DNA of 42,913 bases. Origin: a virus. Both the position numbers and the translations under genes were made by a program. The stretch covers positions 1 to 42,913 of the IMG/VR virus record IMGVR_UViG_3300031825_000024, one strand, 5' to 3'. Below are positions 1 through 7,742 of the stretch, one piece after another. How positions within the stretch are numbered: position 1 is the first letter of the stretch; each line of letters starts with the position of its first letter. Under the pieces are notes generated by a model. The model was not told the origin of the DNA. It was given only the letters and a program-made list of their open reading frames with translations, and made no database searches.

Positions 1-1
1 C

Positions 2-208
2 GCGGCGTCGGCGACGGGCAGCCAAGGCGCGGCGTCGGCGACGGGCTACCAAGGCGCGGCGTCGGCGACGGGCAGCCAAGGCGCGGCGTCGGCGACGGGC
101 GAGTATGGCGCGGCGTCGGCGACGGGCGAGTATGGCGCGGCGTCGGCGACGGGCTACCAAGGCGCGGCGTCGGCGACGGGCGAGTATGGCGCGGCGTCGG
201 CGACGGGA
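2..208 (+). repeat. 27-bp tandem repeat, seven full copies plus a partial copy
   Basis: The unit starts gcggcgtcggcgacgggc and continues with a variable part encoding SQG, YQG or EYG. It is in frame, so copy number can change without breaking the reading frame. The window begins inside the array, so the true copy number is unknown. Such repeats commonly break short-read assemblies. Confidence 0.95.
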
Positions 209-391
209 ACCGGCGGAAAAGCCAAGGGCATCGACGGCTGCGCGTTGTTCCTGGTCGAACGCCTGAATGACTTTGACCCGGAGCACGGCAAAATCATCGC
301 CGTATGGGCCGGTATCGCGGGGCGAGATGGTATCAAGGCTGATACATTTTACACGCTGCGCGATGGTGAACCGGTTGAGGTGGGCGCATGA
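2..391 (+). CDS. DUF7666-like AASATG-repeat protein, 5' truncated by the window edge
   Basis: The frame is open from the first bases and ends in a TGA overlapping the next ATG (ATGA). The visible part is seven nine-residue units AASATG(SQ/YQ/EY)G plus a partial one, then a non-repeat C-terminus with the motif [15 protein letters not shown]. Phage and prophage proteins with an N-terminal DUF7666 domain have the same plan: AASATGxxG repeats followed by a short tail ending near DTWYTL. The N-terminal domain is missing here because the window starts inside the repeat. The function of the family is not established. The regular glycine/alanine-rich units suggest a repetitive beta structure. Confidence in the family is good; confidence in any role is low. 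Confidence 0.75.
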   Translation, partial: AASATGSQGAASATGYQGAASATGSQGAASATGEYGAASATGEYGAASATGYQGAASATGEYGAASATGTGGKAKGIDGCALFLVERLNDFDPEHGKIIAVWAGIAGRDGIKADTFYTLRDGEPVEVGA

Positions 392-1713
392 CCGCGACCC
401 CTCATGCAGCGCGCGGCCACGCCAAACTCAGCCCGAGCGCCTCCAAGCGCTGGCTCCGCTGCCCTGGTAGCATCAGGATGCAGCAAGGCATTCCCGACTC
501 CTCATCTCTCTTCGCCGATGAAGGCTCCGGCGCGCACGAGCTCGCGCAGAAGTGCATCGAGACGGGCCTCGACGCCGACACCTACGCCGGCTGGTACGCT
601 AACCTCGACCAGAGCAAGCCGATCGCGTCCAAGCAGTTCGGTGAGCGCTCGATCTACATCGACGACGAGATGGTCGACGGCGTGCAGCAATACGTCGACT
701 TCTGCCGCAAGCTGATGAACGGCGCCGAGTGGCAGGCCGAGCAGTGGCTGAGCCTGACGCATCTCGAATGCGACGGGCTCGACGGCGGAACCGGCGACTT
801 CCTGGCCTACAACGAGATGACGGCCACGCTCGACGTCGTCGACCTCAAATATGGCTATGGCGCCGTCGACCCGCGCGAGAATACGCAGCTCATGCTGTAC
901 GCGCTCGGAGCGGTAAAGCGATACCACAACCGCAAGCTCGACAAGGTCCGCTTGACGGTCGTCCAGCCGAGGTCGCGCAGCGGCGCCGAGGCCGTCAAGA
1001 CCTGGGAGGCCGATCCGCTCGACCTCTTCGAGTTCGAGACGGACATCAAGACCGGCGCTCGCAAGACGGAGGACGCGGCGGCGGCCTTCGACCGCATCTT
1101 CGAGGAAGTGCCGGTCGAGAAGCAGCCGAAAGCGGTGGCCGAATGGGAGAAGGCGCATCTCGCCGCCGGCCCTCACTGCACCTTCTGCAAGAGGGAGGGT
1201 AGTTGCGAAACCAACGCCGCGTACAAGCTCAGTCTGACCGACGCGGACTTCGACGCATTCGGCGAAGCGACACCAGCTCCAGTCATCCACATGACGCCGG
1301 AGCAGATCGGCAAGCGGCTCGCGACCGTAGACCAGGTCGAGCAGTGGTGTCGGGCTGTTCGGGCCTACGCCCATGACGAGGCGATGAACGGCCGTATGCC
1401 CGTCGGCTTCAAGCTCGTCGCCAAGCGCGCCACGCGGAAGTGGAGCGACACGTCGATGGCGGCGGACGCGCTCAAGAGCGTGCTCGGTGACAACGCCGCG
1501 ATCTGGTCGGAGCCGGAGCTGCTGAGCCCGGCGAAGGTCGAGAGCCTCATGCCGGGCAGCAACAAGGAGAAGCGCGCGGCGGCGCTTGCTGCGCTGGAGA
1601 TCGACGGCGTCAAGGTCGTCGTGAAGGAGTCGTCCGGCACGGTCCTCGCCGCAGAGAGCGACCCGCGTCCCGCAGCCATCATCGGCGGGGATGAATTTGA
1701 GGAGGTGAAATGA
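388..1713 (+). CDS. DUF2800 family protein, PD-(D/E)XK nuclease-like (Cas4/RecB type)
   Basis: 441 aa. The N-terminus ([18 protein letters not shown]) is the hallmark of DUF2800 proteins. The middle has a nuclease-like core: a GTGDFLAY segment, then [10 protein letters not shown], which together resemble the D...(D/E)xK site of PD-(D/E)XK enzymes. A cysteine cluster [10 protein letters not shown] follows near residue 265 and resembles the Fe-S cysteines of Cas4/AddB-like nucleases. In many phages and integrative elements DUF2800 sits with DUF2815 and a family A polymerase, exactly as here, so a role in replication or recombination end-processing is likely. The ATG overlaps the preceding stop (ATGA), which fixes the start. 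Activity is inferred from motifs only. Confidence 0.85.
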   Translation: MTATPHAARGHAKLSPSASKRWLRCPGSIRMQQGIPDSSSLFADEGSGAHELAQKCIETGLDADTYAGWYANLDQSKPIASKQFGERSIYIDDEMVDGVQQYVDFCRKLMNGAEWQAEQWLSLTHLECDGLDGGTGDFLAYNEMTATLDVVDLKYGYGAVDPRENTQLMLYALGAVKRYHNRKLDKVRLTVVQPRSRSGAEAVKTWEADPLDLFEFETDIKTGARKTEDAAAAFDRIFEEVPVEKQPKAVAEWEKAHLAAGPHCTFCKREGSCETNAAYKLSLTDADFDAFGEATPAPVIHMTPEQIGKRLATVDQVEQWCRAVRAYAHDEAMNGRMPVGFKLVAKRATRKWSDTSMAADALKSVLGDNAAIWSEPELLSPAKVESLMPGSNKEKRAAALAALEIDGVKVVVKESSGTVLAAESDPRPAAIIGGDEFEEVK

Positions 1714-1913
1714 AAGAGTTCGCAGCCTGCACCCTCATCGCCGTGTTCGCGATTGCGATCGGCACCGGCATCGGCCTCAATCACGCGACGCAGAGCACCG
1801 AAAAGCGGCTCGGCACCGCCATCTGCAAGAAGCTGTCCGGCCAGTATGCCAGGCTCGACGGCGACCCGATCTGCATCAATCCCGCAGGCGGCATCCTGAA
1901 GTTCTACGACTAG
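1710..1913 (+). CDS. Small exported or membrane-anchored protein, unknown function
   Basis: 67 aa. The ATG overlaps the DUF2800 stop codon (ATGA), implying translational coupling. Residues 3-22 form a hydrophobic segment (FAACTLIAVFAIAIGTGIGL), either one membrane span or an uncleaved signal. A short polar tail carries cysteines (TAICKKLSGQY, DPICINP) that could form a disulfide outside the cytoplasm. I do not recognise a family. It is the only membrane-type protein inside the replication block. Confidence 0.65.
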   Translation: MKEFAACTLIAVFAIAIGTGIGLNHATQSTEKRLGTAICKKLSGQYARLDGDPICINPAGGILKFYD

Positions 1914-1947
1914 ACGGCAGCGCCAGGCCGGGACACTCACGTCCAAA

Positions 1948-1960
1948 TTGTCGCTTTCTG
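1948..1960 (+). promoter_or_regulatory. Operator-like motif copy upstream of the DUF2815 gene
   Basis: TTGTCGCTTTCTG lies in the 74-nt gap before the DUF2815 start and matches 11 of 13 positions of the recurrent motif TTGTCGCCTTTTG. I do not see a convincing -35/-10 pair around it. The following gene has a good ribosome binding site (CAGGAGACAAGACCCAATG). Confidence 0.5.
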
Positions 1961-1987
1961 AGCAAACTCCACAGGAGACAAGACCCA

Positions 1988-2641
1988 ATGTCCAACGCAA
2001 ACCAGTTCGTCACGCTCCCCTCCGGCAATATCAGGTCGGCCAAGGGCAGGATGGCGTATACGCAGAATGTCTTCAGCCCCGCGGCGCAGACGAACGACGA
2101 CGGCTCGCCGCAGCTCGACAAGAACGGCAAGCCCGTCCGCAAGTATCAGCTCACGCTGGTCTTCCCGAAGGGAACCGACTTCAAGGGCCTCCAGGAGAAG
2201 ATCGAAGCTACCGCGGTCGCCAAGTGGGGGCCGGACTACAAGAAGAAGATTTCGGGCCTGAAGAAGCCCTTCCTCAAGGTCGAGGACTACCCGAAGATGG
2301 GCTTCGACGCCGACGCCTTCGAGTATTTCATCCGGCTGAGCGCGTCCGAGGACCGTGCGCCGGAGGTGCGCCGCGCCGACAAGACCAAGGTGACGAGCGA
2401 GCAGGTCAGCGAGGTCTACTCCGGCCGGTGGGCGTTCGCGTCGCTCAACGTCTACGCGACGCACCATCCCCGCGGCGGCCCGCGCATCTCGTGTGGCCTC
2501 GGCAACATCCAGCTTCTCGACAACGACGAGCCGGTCGGTGGCGGTGTCCGTGCGTCGGCGGACGAGGAGTTCGAGGCCGTCGAGATCGAGGGGAGCGGCT
2601 CGACGGACGAGCTGTTCGACAACGACGATCCGATGGGTTGA
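1988..2641 (+). CDS. DUF2815 single-stranded DNA-binding protein (gp2.5-like OB fold)
   Basis: 217 aa. The sequence has the DUF2815 layout: an N-terminal strand with a SAKGRMAYTQNVF segment, a KYQLTLVFPKGTDFKGL strand, a central SGRWAFASLNVYAT segment, and a strongly acidic C-terminal tail (EEFEAVEIEGS...DELFDNDDPMG). DUF2815 proteins are related to the T7 gp2.5 single-strand binding protein. An acidic tail is typical of SSBs and contacts polymerase and helicase partners. AGGAGA sits 8-9 nt upstream of the ATG. Its neighbours (DUF2800 nuclease, polymerase) support a replication or recombination role. Confidence 0.85.
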   Translation: MSNANQFVTLPSGNIRSAKGRMAYTQNVFSPAAQTNDDGSPQLDKNGKPVRKYQLTLVFPKGTDFKGLQEKIEATAVAKWGPDYKKKISGLKKPFLKVEDYPKMGFDADAFEYFIRLSASEDRAPEVRRADKTKVTSEQVSEVYSGRWAFASLNVYATHHPRGGPRISCGLGNIQLLDNDEPVGGGVRASADEEFEAVEIEGSGSTDELFDNDDPMG

Positions 2642-2646
2642 GCGCC

Positions 2647-2910
2647 ATGAGCGAGATCGGCCACAACAGCGACGGCGCCGTCCAGGGCGACCAGATCAAG
2701 AGCTTCATCGAGCGCATCGAGCGACTCGAAGAGGAGAAGAGGGAGACGGCGACCGACATCAAGGAGGTCTACGCCGAAGCCAAAAGCAACGGTTACGACG
2801 TGAAGATCCTCCGGAAGATCGTCGCTCGCCGGCGCCGGGATGCCGATGAGGTCGCCGAGGAAGAGGCCATTTTCGACCTCTACCTGCAGAGCATCGGGAT
2901 GCTCGACTGA
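2647..2910 (+). CDS. GapR-like nucleoid-associated protein (DUF2312 family)
   Basis: 87 aa. It matches the compact coiled-coil plan of GapR/DUF2312: IKSFIERIERLEEEKRE, then DIKEVYAEAKSNGYDVKILRKIVARRRRDADE. In Caulobacter, GapR binds overtwisted AT-rich DNA ahead of forks and RNA polymerase and stimulates topoisomerases. The phage copy probably supports phage DNA replication or reshapes host DNA topology. The start is the ATG six nt after the DUF2815 stop; its N-terminus MSEIGHNS is typical of phage-borne copies. It sits close to CcrM-like and GcrA-like genes, so three alphaproteobacterial chromosome-cycle factors are clustered. Confidence 0.88.
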   Translation: MSEIGHNSDGAVQGDQIKSFIERIERLEEEKRETATDIKEVYAEAKSNGYDVKILRKIVARRRRDADEVAEEEAIFDLYLQSIGMLD

Positions 2911-2981
2911 TGGGCTGGCTCGTCCTCGTGCTCATCGCGGCCTGCGCCTACTGGATCTGGCTCGACCCCGAATCCTTCTGA
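2910..2981 (+). CDS. 23-residue membrane peptide
   Basis: The ATG overlaps the gapR-like stop (TGATG). The peptide MGWLVLVLIAACAYWIWLDP plus three residues is one hydrophobic span with a short polar end. A strong terminator starts eight nt after its stop. Overlap, hydrophobic content and placement support translation, but the length leaves real doubt. Confidence 0.45.
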   Translation: MGWLVLVLIAACAYWIWLDPESF

Positions 2982-2988
2982 CAACCAC

Positions 2989-3026
2989 CACGGCGGGCGT
3001 TTGCTCGTCCGCCGTGTCTCCTTTTG
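2989..3026 (+). terminator. Rho-independent terminator after the gapR-like gene
   Basis: An 11-bp stem (CACGGCGGGCG / CGTCCGCCGTG, with one G-U pair) and loop TTTGCT are followed by TCTCCTTTTG. The T-rich tail (3015-3027, GTGTCTCCTTTTG) also matches the recurrent operator motif at 11 of 13 positions, so the site may be both terminator and repressor target. Confidence 0.7.
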
Positions 3027-3046
3027 CGCTCTTGATGGAGGCGACA

Positions 3047-3382
3047 ATGACCCGCGAAAAGCTGCCGGACAGGCGCGAGGCGCTCAATTTCAAGGTGGTG
3101 CACCCCGGCACCGAGGACCACCACAAGCCGACCTGGTACGACGTCGCCCTCGGCTTCCCGCCCGGCGGCGCGTCGCCGAAAGAGGTCTTCATCTCCTGCA
3201 ACAAGCTCACGACCAACCTCGACGTCGCCGGCCGTGACGTCGCGACGCTGATCTCCATCGCGCTGCAGCATGGCGCGGCGGTGGAGGAGCTCGCTGCGGC
3301 GATGACCCGCGACGACGTCGGCAAGCCGCAAGGCGCTGCCGGCGCGGTGCTTGACGCTGTTCTTGCGGAGGGCGGTCGATGA
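3047..3382 (+). CDS. Stand-alone TSCPD-domain protein (NrdJ C-terminal-like)
   Basis: 111 aa. The segment ALNFKVVHPG...WYDVALGF, then PKEVFISCNKL, then ATLISIALQHGAAVEELAAAM matches the TSCPD domain found at the C-terminus of B12-dependent ribonucleotide reductases and as a free-standing phage protein. Proposed roles include zinc binding or regulation of nucleotide reduction; none is proven. No ribonucleotide reductase is visible in this window, so it would have to act with a host enzyme or independently. GGAGG six nt upstream selects this ATG over the in-frame ATG at 3035. It overlaps the methyltransferase start by 4 nt. Confidence 0.8.
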   Translation: MTREKLPDRREALNFKVVHPGTEDHHKPTWYDVALGFPPGGASPKEVFISCNKLTTNLDVAGRDVATLISIALQHGAAVEELAAAMTRDDVGKPQGAAGAVLDAVLAEGGR

Positions 3383-4356
3383 CCGTCACCCTGCTGCAAG
3401 GCGATTGCATCGAGGTCATGCGCGGGCTCGATGCCGAGAGCGTTGATAGCTGCGTCACCGATCCACCTTACCATCTGGCCTCGATCGTGAAGCGTTTCGG
3501 CAGTCCAGATTCCGCGCCGGCCAAGAGTAACGGTGCGACAGGCGTGTACGCCCGAGAATCCGAGCGATTCCGCGGGCGCAATTGGGACGCAGGCACGATT
3601 GCGTTTCAACCGGAGACGTGGCGAGCCGCTTGGCATGCGCTCAAGCCGGGCGCCTTCTTGCTCGCGTTTAACGCGCCGCGAAATTATCACCGGATGGCGA
3701 CCGCGATCGAGGCCGCAGGGTTTGAGGTCCAGGACGTCGTCACCTGGTTATTCTCCCAAGGCATGGTCAAGCGCAAGGAGAGGCTCAAGCCGGCCTCCGA
3801 GCTGATCTGCATGGCGCGAAAGCCGTTTTCGGGCTCGCTTCACGCCAACGTAAGCACTCATGGCGTAGGTGCGATTTTTGGCGACCCCTGCCGCATCCCG
3901 CGAGCGGAGAATGATCGCTTTGAGCATGGCGTCGATGGTACTGAGCCTTCGCGGCCGGCCAAACACGTCTACGGCGAGTTCAAAAGCCGAGGCGCCTACG
4001 TCGTCCATCCCGGGGGGCGCTGGCCCTCGAACGTCATCCATGATGGATCAGGAGCAGTCCTAGAGGAACTCGGCGAGCGCGCCCGCTTCTTCTACTGCGC
4101 CAAGGCCACCAAGGCCGAGCGTGCTGGCAGCAAGCATCCGACAGTCAAGCCGATCGCGCTCATGCGCTACCTCTGCCGGCTTGTCACGCCGCCGGGCGGC
4201 ATGGTGCTGGACCCCTTCGCGGGGACTGGCACAACCGGCCAGGCCGCGATCGAGGAAGGCTTCAACGTCACGCTGATCGAGCGCGAGGACGAATACGCCG
4301 CCGACATCAGACGTCGCCTCGGGCTGCAGCTCTCCGCAGAGGAGATGCTGGCATGA
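3379..4356 (+). CDS. Beta-class DNA N6-adenine/N4-cytosine methyltransferase (CcrM-like)
   Basis: 325 aa. Motif IV DPPY is at residues 28-31, inside the typical VTLLQGDCIEVM...DSCVTDPPYHL N-terminus. The AdoMet-binding motif (LDPFAGTGTTGQAA) comes near residue 277, after HPTVKPIALMRYLCRLVTPP. DPPY before FxGxG defines the beta class, which includes CcrM (GANTC). The enzyme transfers a methyl group from AdoMet to DNA. Likely uses are evasion of host restriction and interference with host methylation-dependent control. A GcrA-like gene follows immediately, which hints at a CcrM/GcrA-type circuit. No cognate endonuclease is adjacent. Target specificity cannot be read from the sequence. Confidence 0.88.
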   Translation: MTVTLLQGDCIEVMRGLDAESVDSCVTDPPYHLASIVKRFGSPDSAPAKSNGATGVYARESERFRGRNWDAGTIAFQPETWRAAWHALKPGAFLLAFNAPRNYHRMATAIEAAGFEVQDVVTWLFSQGMVKRKERLKPASELICMARKPFSGSLHANVSTHGVGAIFGDPCRIPRAENDRFEHGVDGTEPSRPAKHVYGEFKSRGAYVVHPGGRWPSNVIHDGSGAVLEELGERARFFYCAKATKAERAGSKHPTVKPIALMRYLCRLVTPPGGMVLDPFAGTGTTGQAAIEEGFNVTLIEREDEYAADIRRRLGLQLSAEEMLA

Positions 4357-4637
4357 AGCCCCTTCTCGACCTCGAACCCGCCGACTGCAGATGGCCGATC
4401 GGCGACCCCCGGAAGCCTGATTTCGGTTTCTGCGGCGAGCGCCGCCAGCCAGGCAAGTCCTACTGCGCCGGCCATTGCAAGCTCGCCTACATGCCGCGCC
4501 GCGGCGGCCCATGGGCGCCTGGCGCGAAGAACTTTAACGGCGAGACCAAGCGTGGCGGCTTCGTGAAGACGGCGGTCGCTGCTGACGGGCCGGCTGCGGA
4601 CTGCGTCGAGAGCTTCGCGCAGGGCGGTGTTATATGA
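4353..4637 (+). CDS. GcrA C-terminal-domain protein lacking the N-terminal DNA-binding half
   Basis: 94 aa. CRWPIGDPRKPDFGFCGE, followed by PGKSYCAGHCKLAYMPRRG, is the cysteine-rich C-terminal motif of the alphaproteobacterial cell-cycle regulator GcrA. Full GcrA is about 170 aa and starts with a helix-turn-helix that reads methylated GANTC sites; its C-terminal part binds the sigma70 region of RNA polymerase. Only the RNA polymerase-binding half is present here. It overlaps both the methyltransferase and the next gene by 4 nt. A possible role is to compete with host GcrA for RNA polymerase or redirect the polymerase; this is inference. Confidence 0.82.
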   Translation: MKPLLDLEPADCRWPIGDPRKPDFGFCGERRQPGKSYCAGHCKLAYMPRRGGPWAPGAKNFNGETKRGGFVKTAVAADGPAADCVESFAQGGVI

Positions 4638-5269
4638 TCGCGGCCCTGTATGTTGAGAAAGACGGCGTGTATTTCGGCATCGAGGGGGTGGATCCGTGGG
4701 ACGAGGCACGGGACGCGCGGCTCTACGCCGGGCCGTGGCCTGTGGTCGCGCACCCGCCCTGCCAGCGGTGGGGTCGATTCTGGCACGGCAGCACGCGCAA
4801 GCCGCATCAGTACCAGCTTGGCGACGACGGCGGCTGTTTCGCCCACGCTCTGTCTGCCGTTCGCCGGTTTGGTGGTGTCCTTGAGCACCCCGCCGACAGC
4901 CGGGCGTGGGAGCACTATGGGCTCACGCCGCCCGAACGCTACCGAGGCTGGCAGCGAGCCGACATGCACAACGGATGGACCTGTTACGTCGAGCAGGGCC
5001 ACTACGGCCATGCTTCCAGGAAACCGACATGGCTTTATGCATCAGGTATTGAGAAGCCTGACCTGATCTGGACGCGCGGCGAGCAGCGTATCCCTCAGTG
5101 GATGCTTGACCGATACGGCTACGAAAAAGCCAGGCGCATCGGCGTCGTCGCCATGGTCGGCGGCAAGGACAAGACCCGCATCCGCAACAGCACCCCGGCA
5201 GAGTTCCGCGACATTCTCGTCAGCATGGCGCGTACCGCTACGTCGAGCGCCGAGGAGATGCCGGCATGA
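4634..5269 (+). CDS. Conserved phage protein with C5-methyltransferase-like PPC and E motifs
   Basis: 211 aa. VVAHPPCQRWGRFWHG resembles the catalytic PPCQ loop (motif IV) of cytosine-C5 methyltransferases, and GGVLEHPADSRAW resembles the glutamate motif VI region. The AdoMet-binding FxGxG motif is not seen and the protein is much shorter than a standard C5 methyltransferase. It belongs to a widespread phage family of unknown activity, perhaps a nucleotide- or base-modifying relative. It lies between GcrA-like and polymerase genes with 4-nt overlaps on both sides, so it is part of the replication operon. Confidence 0.6.
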   Translation: MIAALYVEKDGVYFGIEGVDPWDEARDARLYAGPWPVVAHPPCQRWGRFWHGSTRKPHQYQLGDDGGCFAHALSAVRRFGGVLEHPADSRAWEHYGLTPPERYRGWQRADMHNGWTCYVEQGHYGHASRKPTWLYASGIEKPDLIWTRGEQRIPQWMLDRYGYEKARRIGVVAMVGGKDKTRIRNSTPAEFRDILVSMARTATSSAEEMPA

Positions 5270-7368
5270 GCACGCTTCGCATCGACTTCGAGACAAAATC
5301 CGCCTGCGACCTCACGAAGACCAACGCCTATATTTATTTCGACTCCGAAACGACCGACATCTGGTGCGCGGCGTGGGCCTTCGACAACGAGGAGCCTGTC
5401 CTGTGGTGGCCGGGCGAACCATGTCCCGATCGCGTCCGCTGGCACATCGAAGCCGGCGGCCTTGTGAGCGCCTGGAACAGCGCATTCGAGAGACTTGCCA
5501 TCCGACAGGTGCTTGGTCCGAAATACGGTTGGCCGGTGCCGAAGCTCGAGCAGTATCGCTGCACCATGACGCAGGCTTACGCCATGGGCCTGCCAGGCAA
5601 GCTGGAGCAGGCCGCGCCGGCGCTCAAGCTGCCTATCACGAAGGATGACGTCGGCAAGCGCATCATGCTCCAGCTCTGCAAGCCTCGGAAGGCGCGCAAG
5701 GGCGAACGGCCGGACGGTCTCTACTGGCACGACGACCCGGAGAAGATCGCGCGACTCGGCGCCTACTGCATCGTCGACGTGAAGACCGAGCAAGCCATTG
5801 CCGCGATCCTGCCGCAGCTCAAGAAATCGGAACTCGAACTCTGGTTCCTGGACCAGCGGATGAATGATCGTGGGACGTTCATCGACGAGAACCTCTGCCT
5901 TCAAGCGCAGAAGGTCGTCGCGCAGACGCAAATTCGGCTCGACGCCGAAATGCGCCAGGTCACCGGGATGGCGGTGCGCGGCGTCAGCAATGTCGGCGAA
6001 CTCACCGCGTTCTGCCGCCAGCATGGCGTCGATGCGACGTCTGTGGCCAAGGACGATCTCGCCGAGCTGCTGATGCGCGACGATCTGAGCCCGGCCGTCC
6101 GCCGCGCCCTGGAGATCCGGCAGGAAGGCGCGAAGACCTCCGTCGCCAAGATCGGCAAGCTGCTGGCGTGCCGGCAGGCCGATGGCCGGATGCGCGGCAA
6201 CCTGCAGTTCCACGGCGCGGGCCCTGGCCGTTGGGCCGGTAGAAATGCGCAGCTACAGAACCTGCCCGTCCCAACTGTCGATGCGCCCATGGACGAGATC
6301 GTCAGGGATATCCTTGTCGGCGACTCGAACAGGCTGGAGCTACTCTATGGCCCTGCGCTCAGTGTGGTGGCGGATGCCGTTCGAGGCATGGTAGCGGCGC
6401 CGAAGAAGCGCAAGATCCTCGCGGGCGACTTCAGCCAGATCGAATCGCGAAAGACCGCCTGGCTTGGCGGCCAACATGACGTGCTAGAGGCGTTTCGCCG
6501 CGCCGACCGCAAGGAAGGTCCCGATATCTACATCGTTACTGCGGCCGGCATTTATCGCGTGCGGATTGATGAGATCACCAAGTCGGACCCGCGCCGCCAG
6601 GTCGGCAAGGTAGCCAACCTCTCGCTCGGATTCGGCGGCGGCGCCAACGCGCTGCTCAAGATGGCCAAGAAGTACCGGATGGACCTGCTCGACGCTCGCA
6701 CGGCTGTTCTCGCCAGTGCGTCGCCGCAGGCCGTAGAGGCAGCCGAGGCGGCATGGGAGGCCCGAGGCAAGGCCACGGGCGTTTCGCACGATCGCTGGAC
6801 AACGGCGGAGCTCATCAAGATCGCCTGGCGCAAAGCCAACCCGGCCACCGTCGCCATGTGGAAGACGGTCGAGGAAGCTGCGATCAAGGCCGTGAAGGAC
6901 CCCGGAATTATCGTCACGGCCGGACGGCTGCGCTACCGAAAGGCCGGCTCGTGGCTGCATTGTTGCCTGCCGAGCGGCCGGATCATGGCCTACGCCTTTC
7001 CGTCCGTCCGGCAAGAGCCAACGCCGTTTGTCGGCGCGGACGGGGAGACCATTTTCAAAGATAAGCTGCACTTTTGGGCGGTGGACGGAATAAGCAAGAA
7101 GTGGATCGAACATGGCGCCTATGGCGGGCTGCTCTTCCAGAATGCCGTTCAAGGTTCGGCGCGGGATGTCATGGCCGACGCCATGAAGCGCGTCGAAGCC
7201 GCCGGCTACGAGCCCACGATCACCATTCACGACGAGATCGTCGCCGAAGCCGATGAGGATTTTGGCAGCGTTGAGGAGTTTGGAGCGCTCATGACCGCGA
7301 AGGAAAGGTGGCTCGGCGATCTGCCGGTGGCGGCAGAGGCATGGGAGGGACCATGTTACAAAAAATGA
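5266..7368 (+). CDS. Family A DNA polymerase with 3'-5' exonuclease domain
   Basis: 700 aa, a normal length for phage enzymes of this type. Exonuclease: DFE at residues 7-9, SAWNSAFERLAI (Exo II), and YCIVDVKTE (Exo III). Polymerase: GPGRWAGRNAQLQNLPVP leads into the fingers, motif A is AGDFSQIESR with Asp388, motif B is GKVANLSLGFGGG with Lys448, and motif C is IHDEIVAE with Asp656. All catalytic carboxylates needed for proofreading and synthesis appear present. It replicates phage DNA together with the DUF2815 SSB and the prim-pol helicase encoded at 38-40 kb. It is the last large gene of the left operon. Confidence 0.95.
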   Translation: MSTLRIDFETKSACDLTKTNAYIYFDSETTDIWCAAWAFDNEEPVLWWPGEPCPDRVRWHIEAGGLVSAWNSAFERLAIRQVLGPKYGWPVPKLEQYRCTMTQAYAMGLPGKLEQAAPALKLPITKDDVGKRIMLQLCKPRKARKGERPDGLYWHDDPEKIARLGAYCIVDVKTEQAIAAILPQLKKSELELWFLDQRMNDRGTFIDENLCLQAQKVVAQTQIRLDAEMRQVTGMAVRGVSNVGELTAFCRQHGVDATSVAKDDLAELLMRDDLSPAVRRALEIRQEGAKTSVAKIGKLLACRQADGRMRGNLQFHGAGPGRWAGRNAQLQNLPVPTVDAPMDEIVRDILVGDSNRLELLYGPALSVVADAVRGMVAAPKKRKILAGDFSQIESRKTAWLGGQHDVLEAFRRADRKEGPDIYIVTAAGIYRVRIDEITKSDPRRQVGKVANLSLGFGGGANALLKMAKKYRMDLLDARTAVLASASPQAVEAAEAAWEARGKATGVSHDRWTTAELIKIAWRKANPATVAMWKTVEEAAIKAVKDPGIIVTAGRLRYRKAGSWLHCCLPSGRIMAYAFPSVRQEPTPFVGADGETIFKDKLHFWAVDGISKKWIEHGAYGGLLFQNAVQGSARDVMADAMKRVEAAGYEPTITIHDEIVAEADEDFGSVEEFGALMTAKERWLGDLPVAAEAWEGPCYKK

Positions 7369-7637
7369 TCGTCAGCTTAACCGGCGGCCTGGCGGGTCAG
7401 GACGGCCCGATCATGCGGTGGGGCTTCACCGCCGACGGCGATTTCACCGTCGAGGTGAAGCGGCCTGCGGCCTACAATTTCGTCGGAAGCGCGCTGACCC
7501 CCAAGAGGGTCAGCGACTGGCTTTCCGCAAACCCAATCCCGGATCCTCCGGGGTTCATCGAGCCGCCGACCATAGCGGCAGATGTCGACGACCGCGGTCC
7601 TGACGGGCCTCGCGCGAACGGAGAAAACCGCTCCTGA
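7353..7637 (+). CDS. Small hypothetical protein overlapping the polymerase gene end
   Basis: 94 aa. The ATG at 7353 lies inside the polymerase 3' end with GGGAGG seven nt upstream, so translation is probably coupled. The middle (RWGFTADGDFTVEVKRPAAYNF) looks like beta strands; the tail is proline-rich and probably disordered. I do not recognise the family. It closes the operon about 65 nt before a terminator. Confidence 0.65.
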   Translation: MLQKMIVSLTGGLAGQDGPIMRWGFTADGDFTVEVKRPAAYNFVGSALTPKRVSDWLSANPIPDPPGFIEPPTIAADVDDRGPDGPRANGENRS

Positions 7638-7701
7638 GATCACCCAACACGTCAGCCTGACGTCGGCGCAAAAAGCCGTAGCACTCTGGAAAAACTCACT
7701 T

Positions 7702-7729
7702 CGCCCGGCCACCGCGCCGGGCGCTTTTA
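7702..7729 (+). terminator. Rho-independent terminator of the replication operon
   Basis: Perfect 8-bp stem CGCCCGGC / GCCGGGCG with loop CACCGC, followed by CTTTTATTTC. It lies 65 nt after the last gene of the left operon and just before the oppositely oriented tRNA gene. Confidence 0.85.
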
Positions 7730-7742
7730 TTTCTGAGATAGG

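Noticed and set aside
256-300. Homology between [10 protein letters not shown] near the end of the first gene and FLIERLNDFE in the last gene
   Set aside because: A 9-10 residue similarity without surrounding conservation. It may be chance or a short duplicated segment, and it is not enough to claim relatedness.
502-1374. 290-codon minus-strand open frame
   Set aside because: Antisense to the DUF2800 gene, which carries clear family motifs in the plus frame.
4634-5269. Calling this gene a cytosine methyltransferase
   Set aside because: The AdoMet-binding motif is missing and the length is too short; only PPC and Glu motifs resemble the family.
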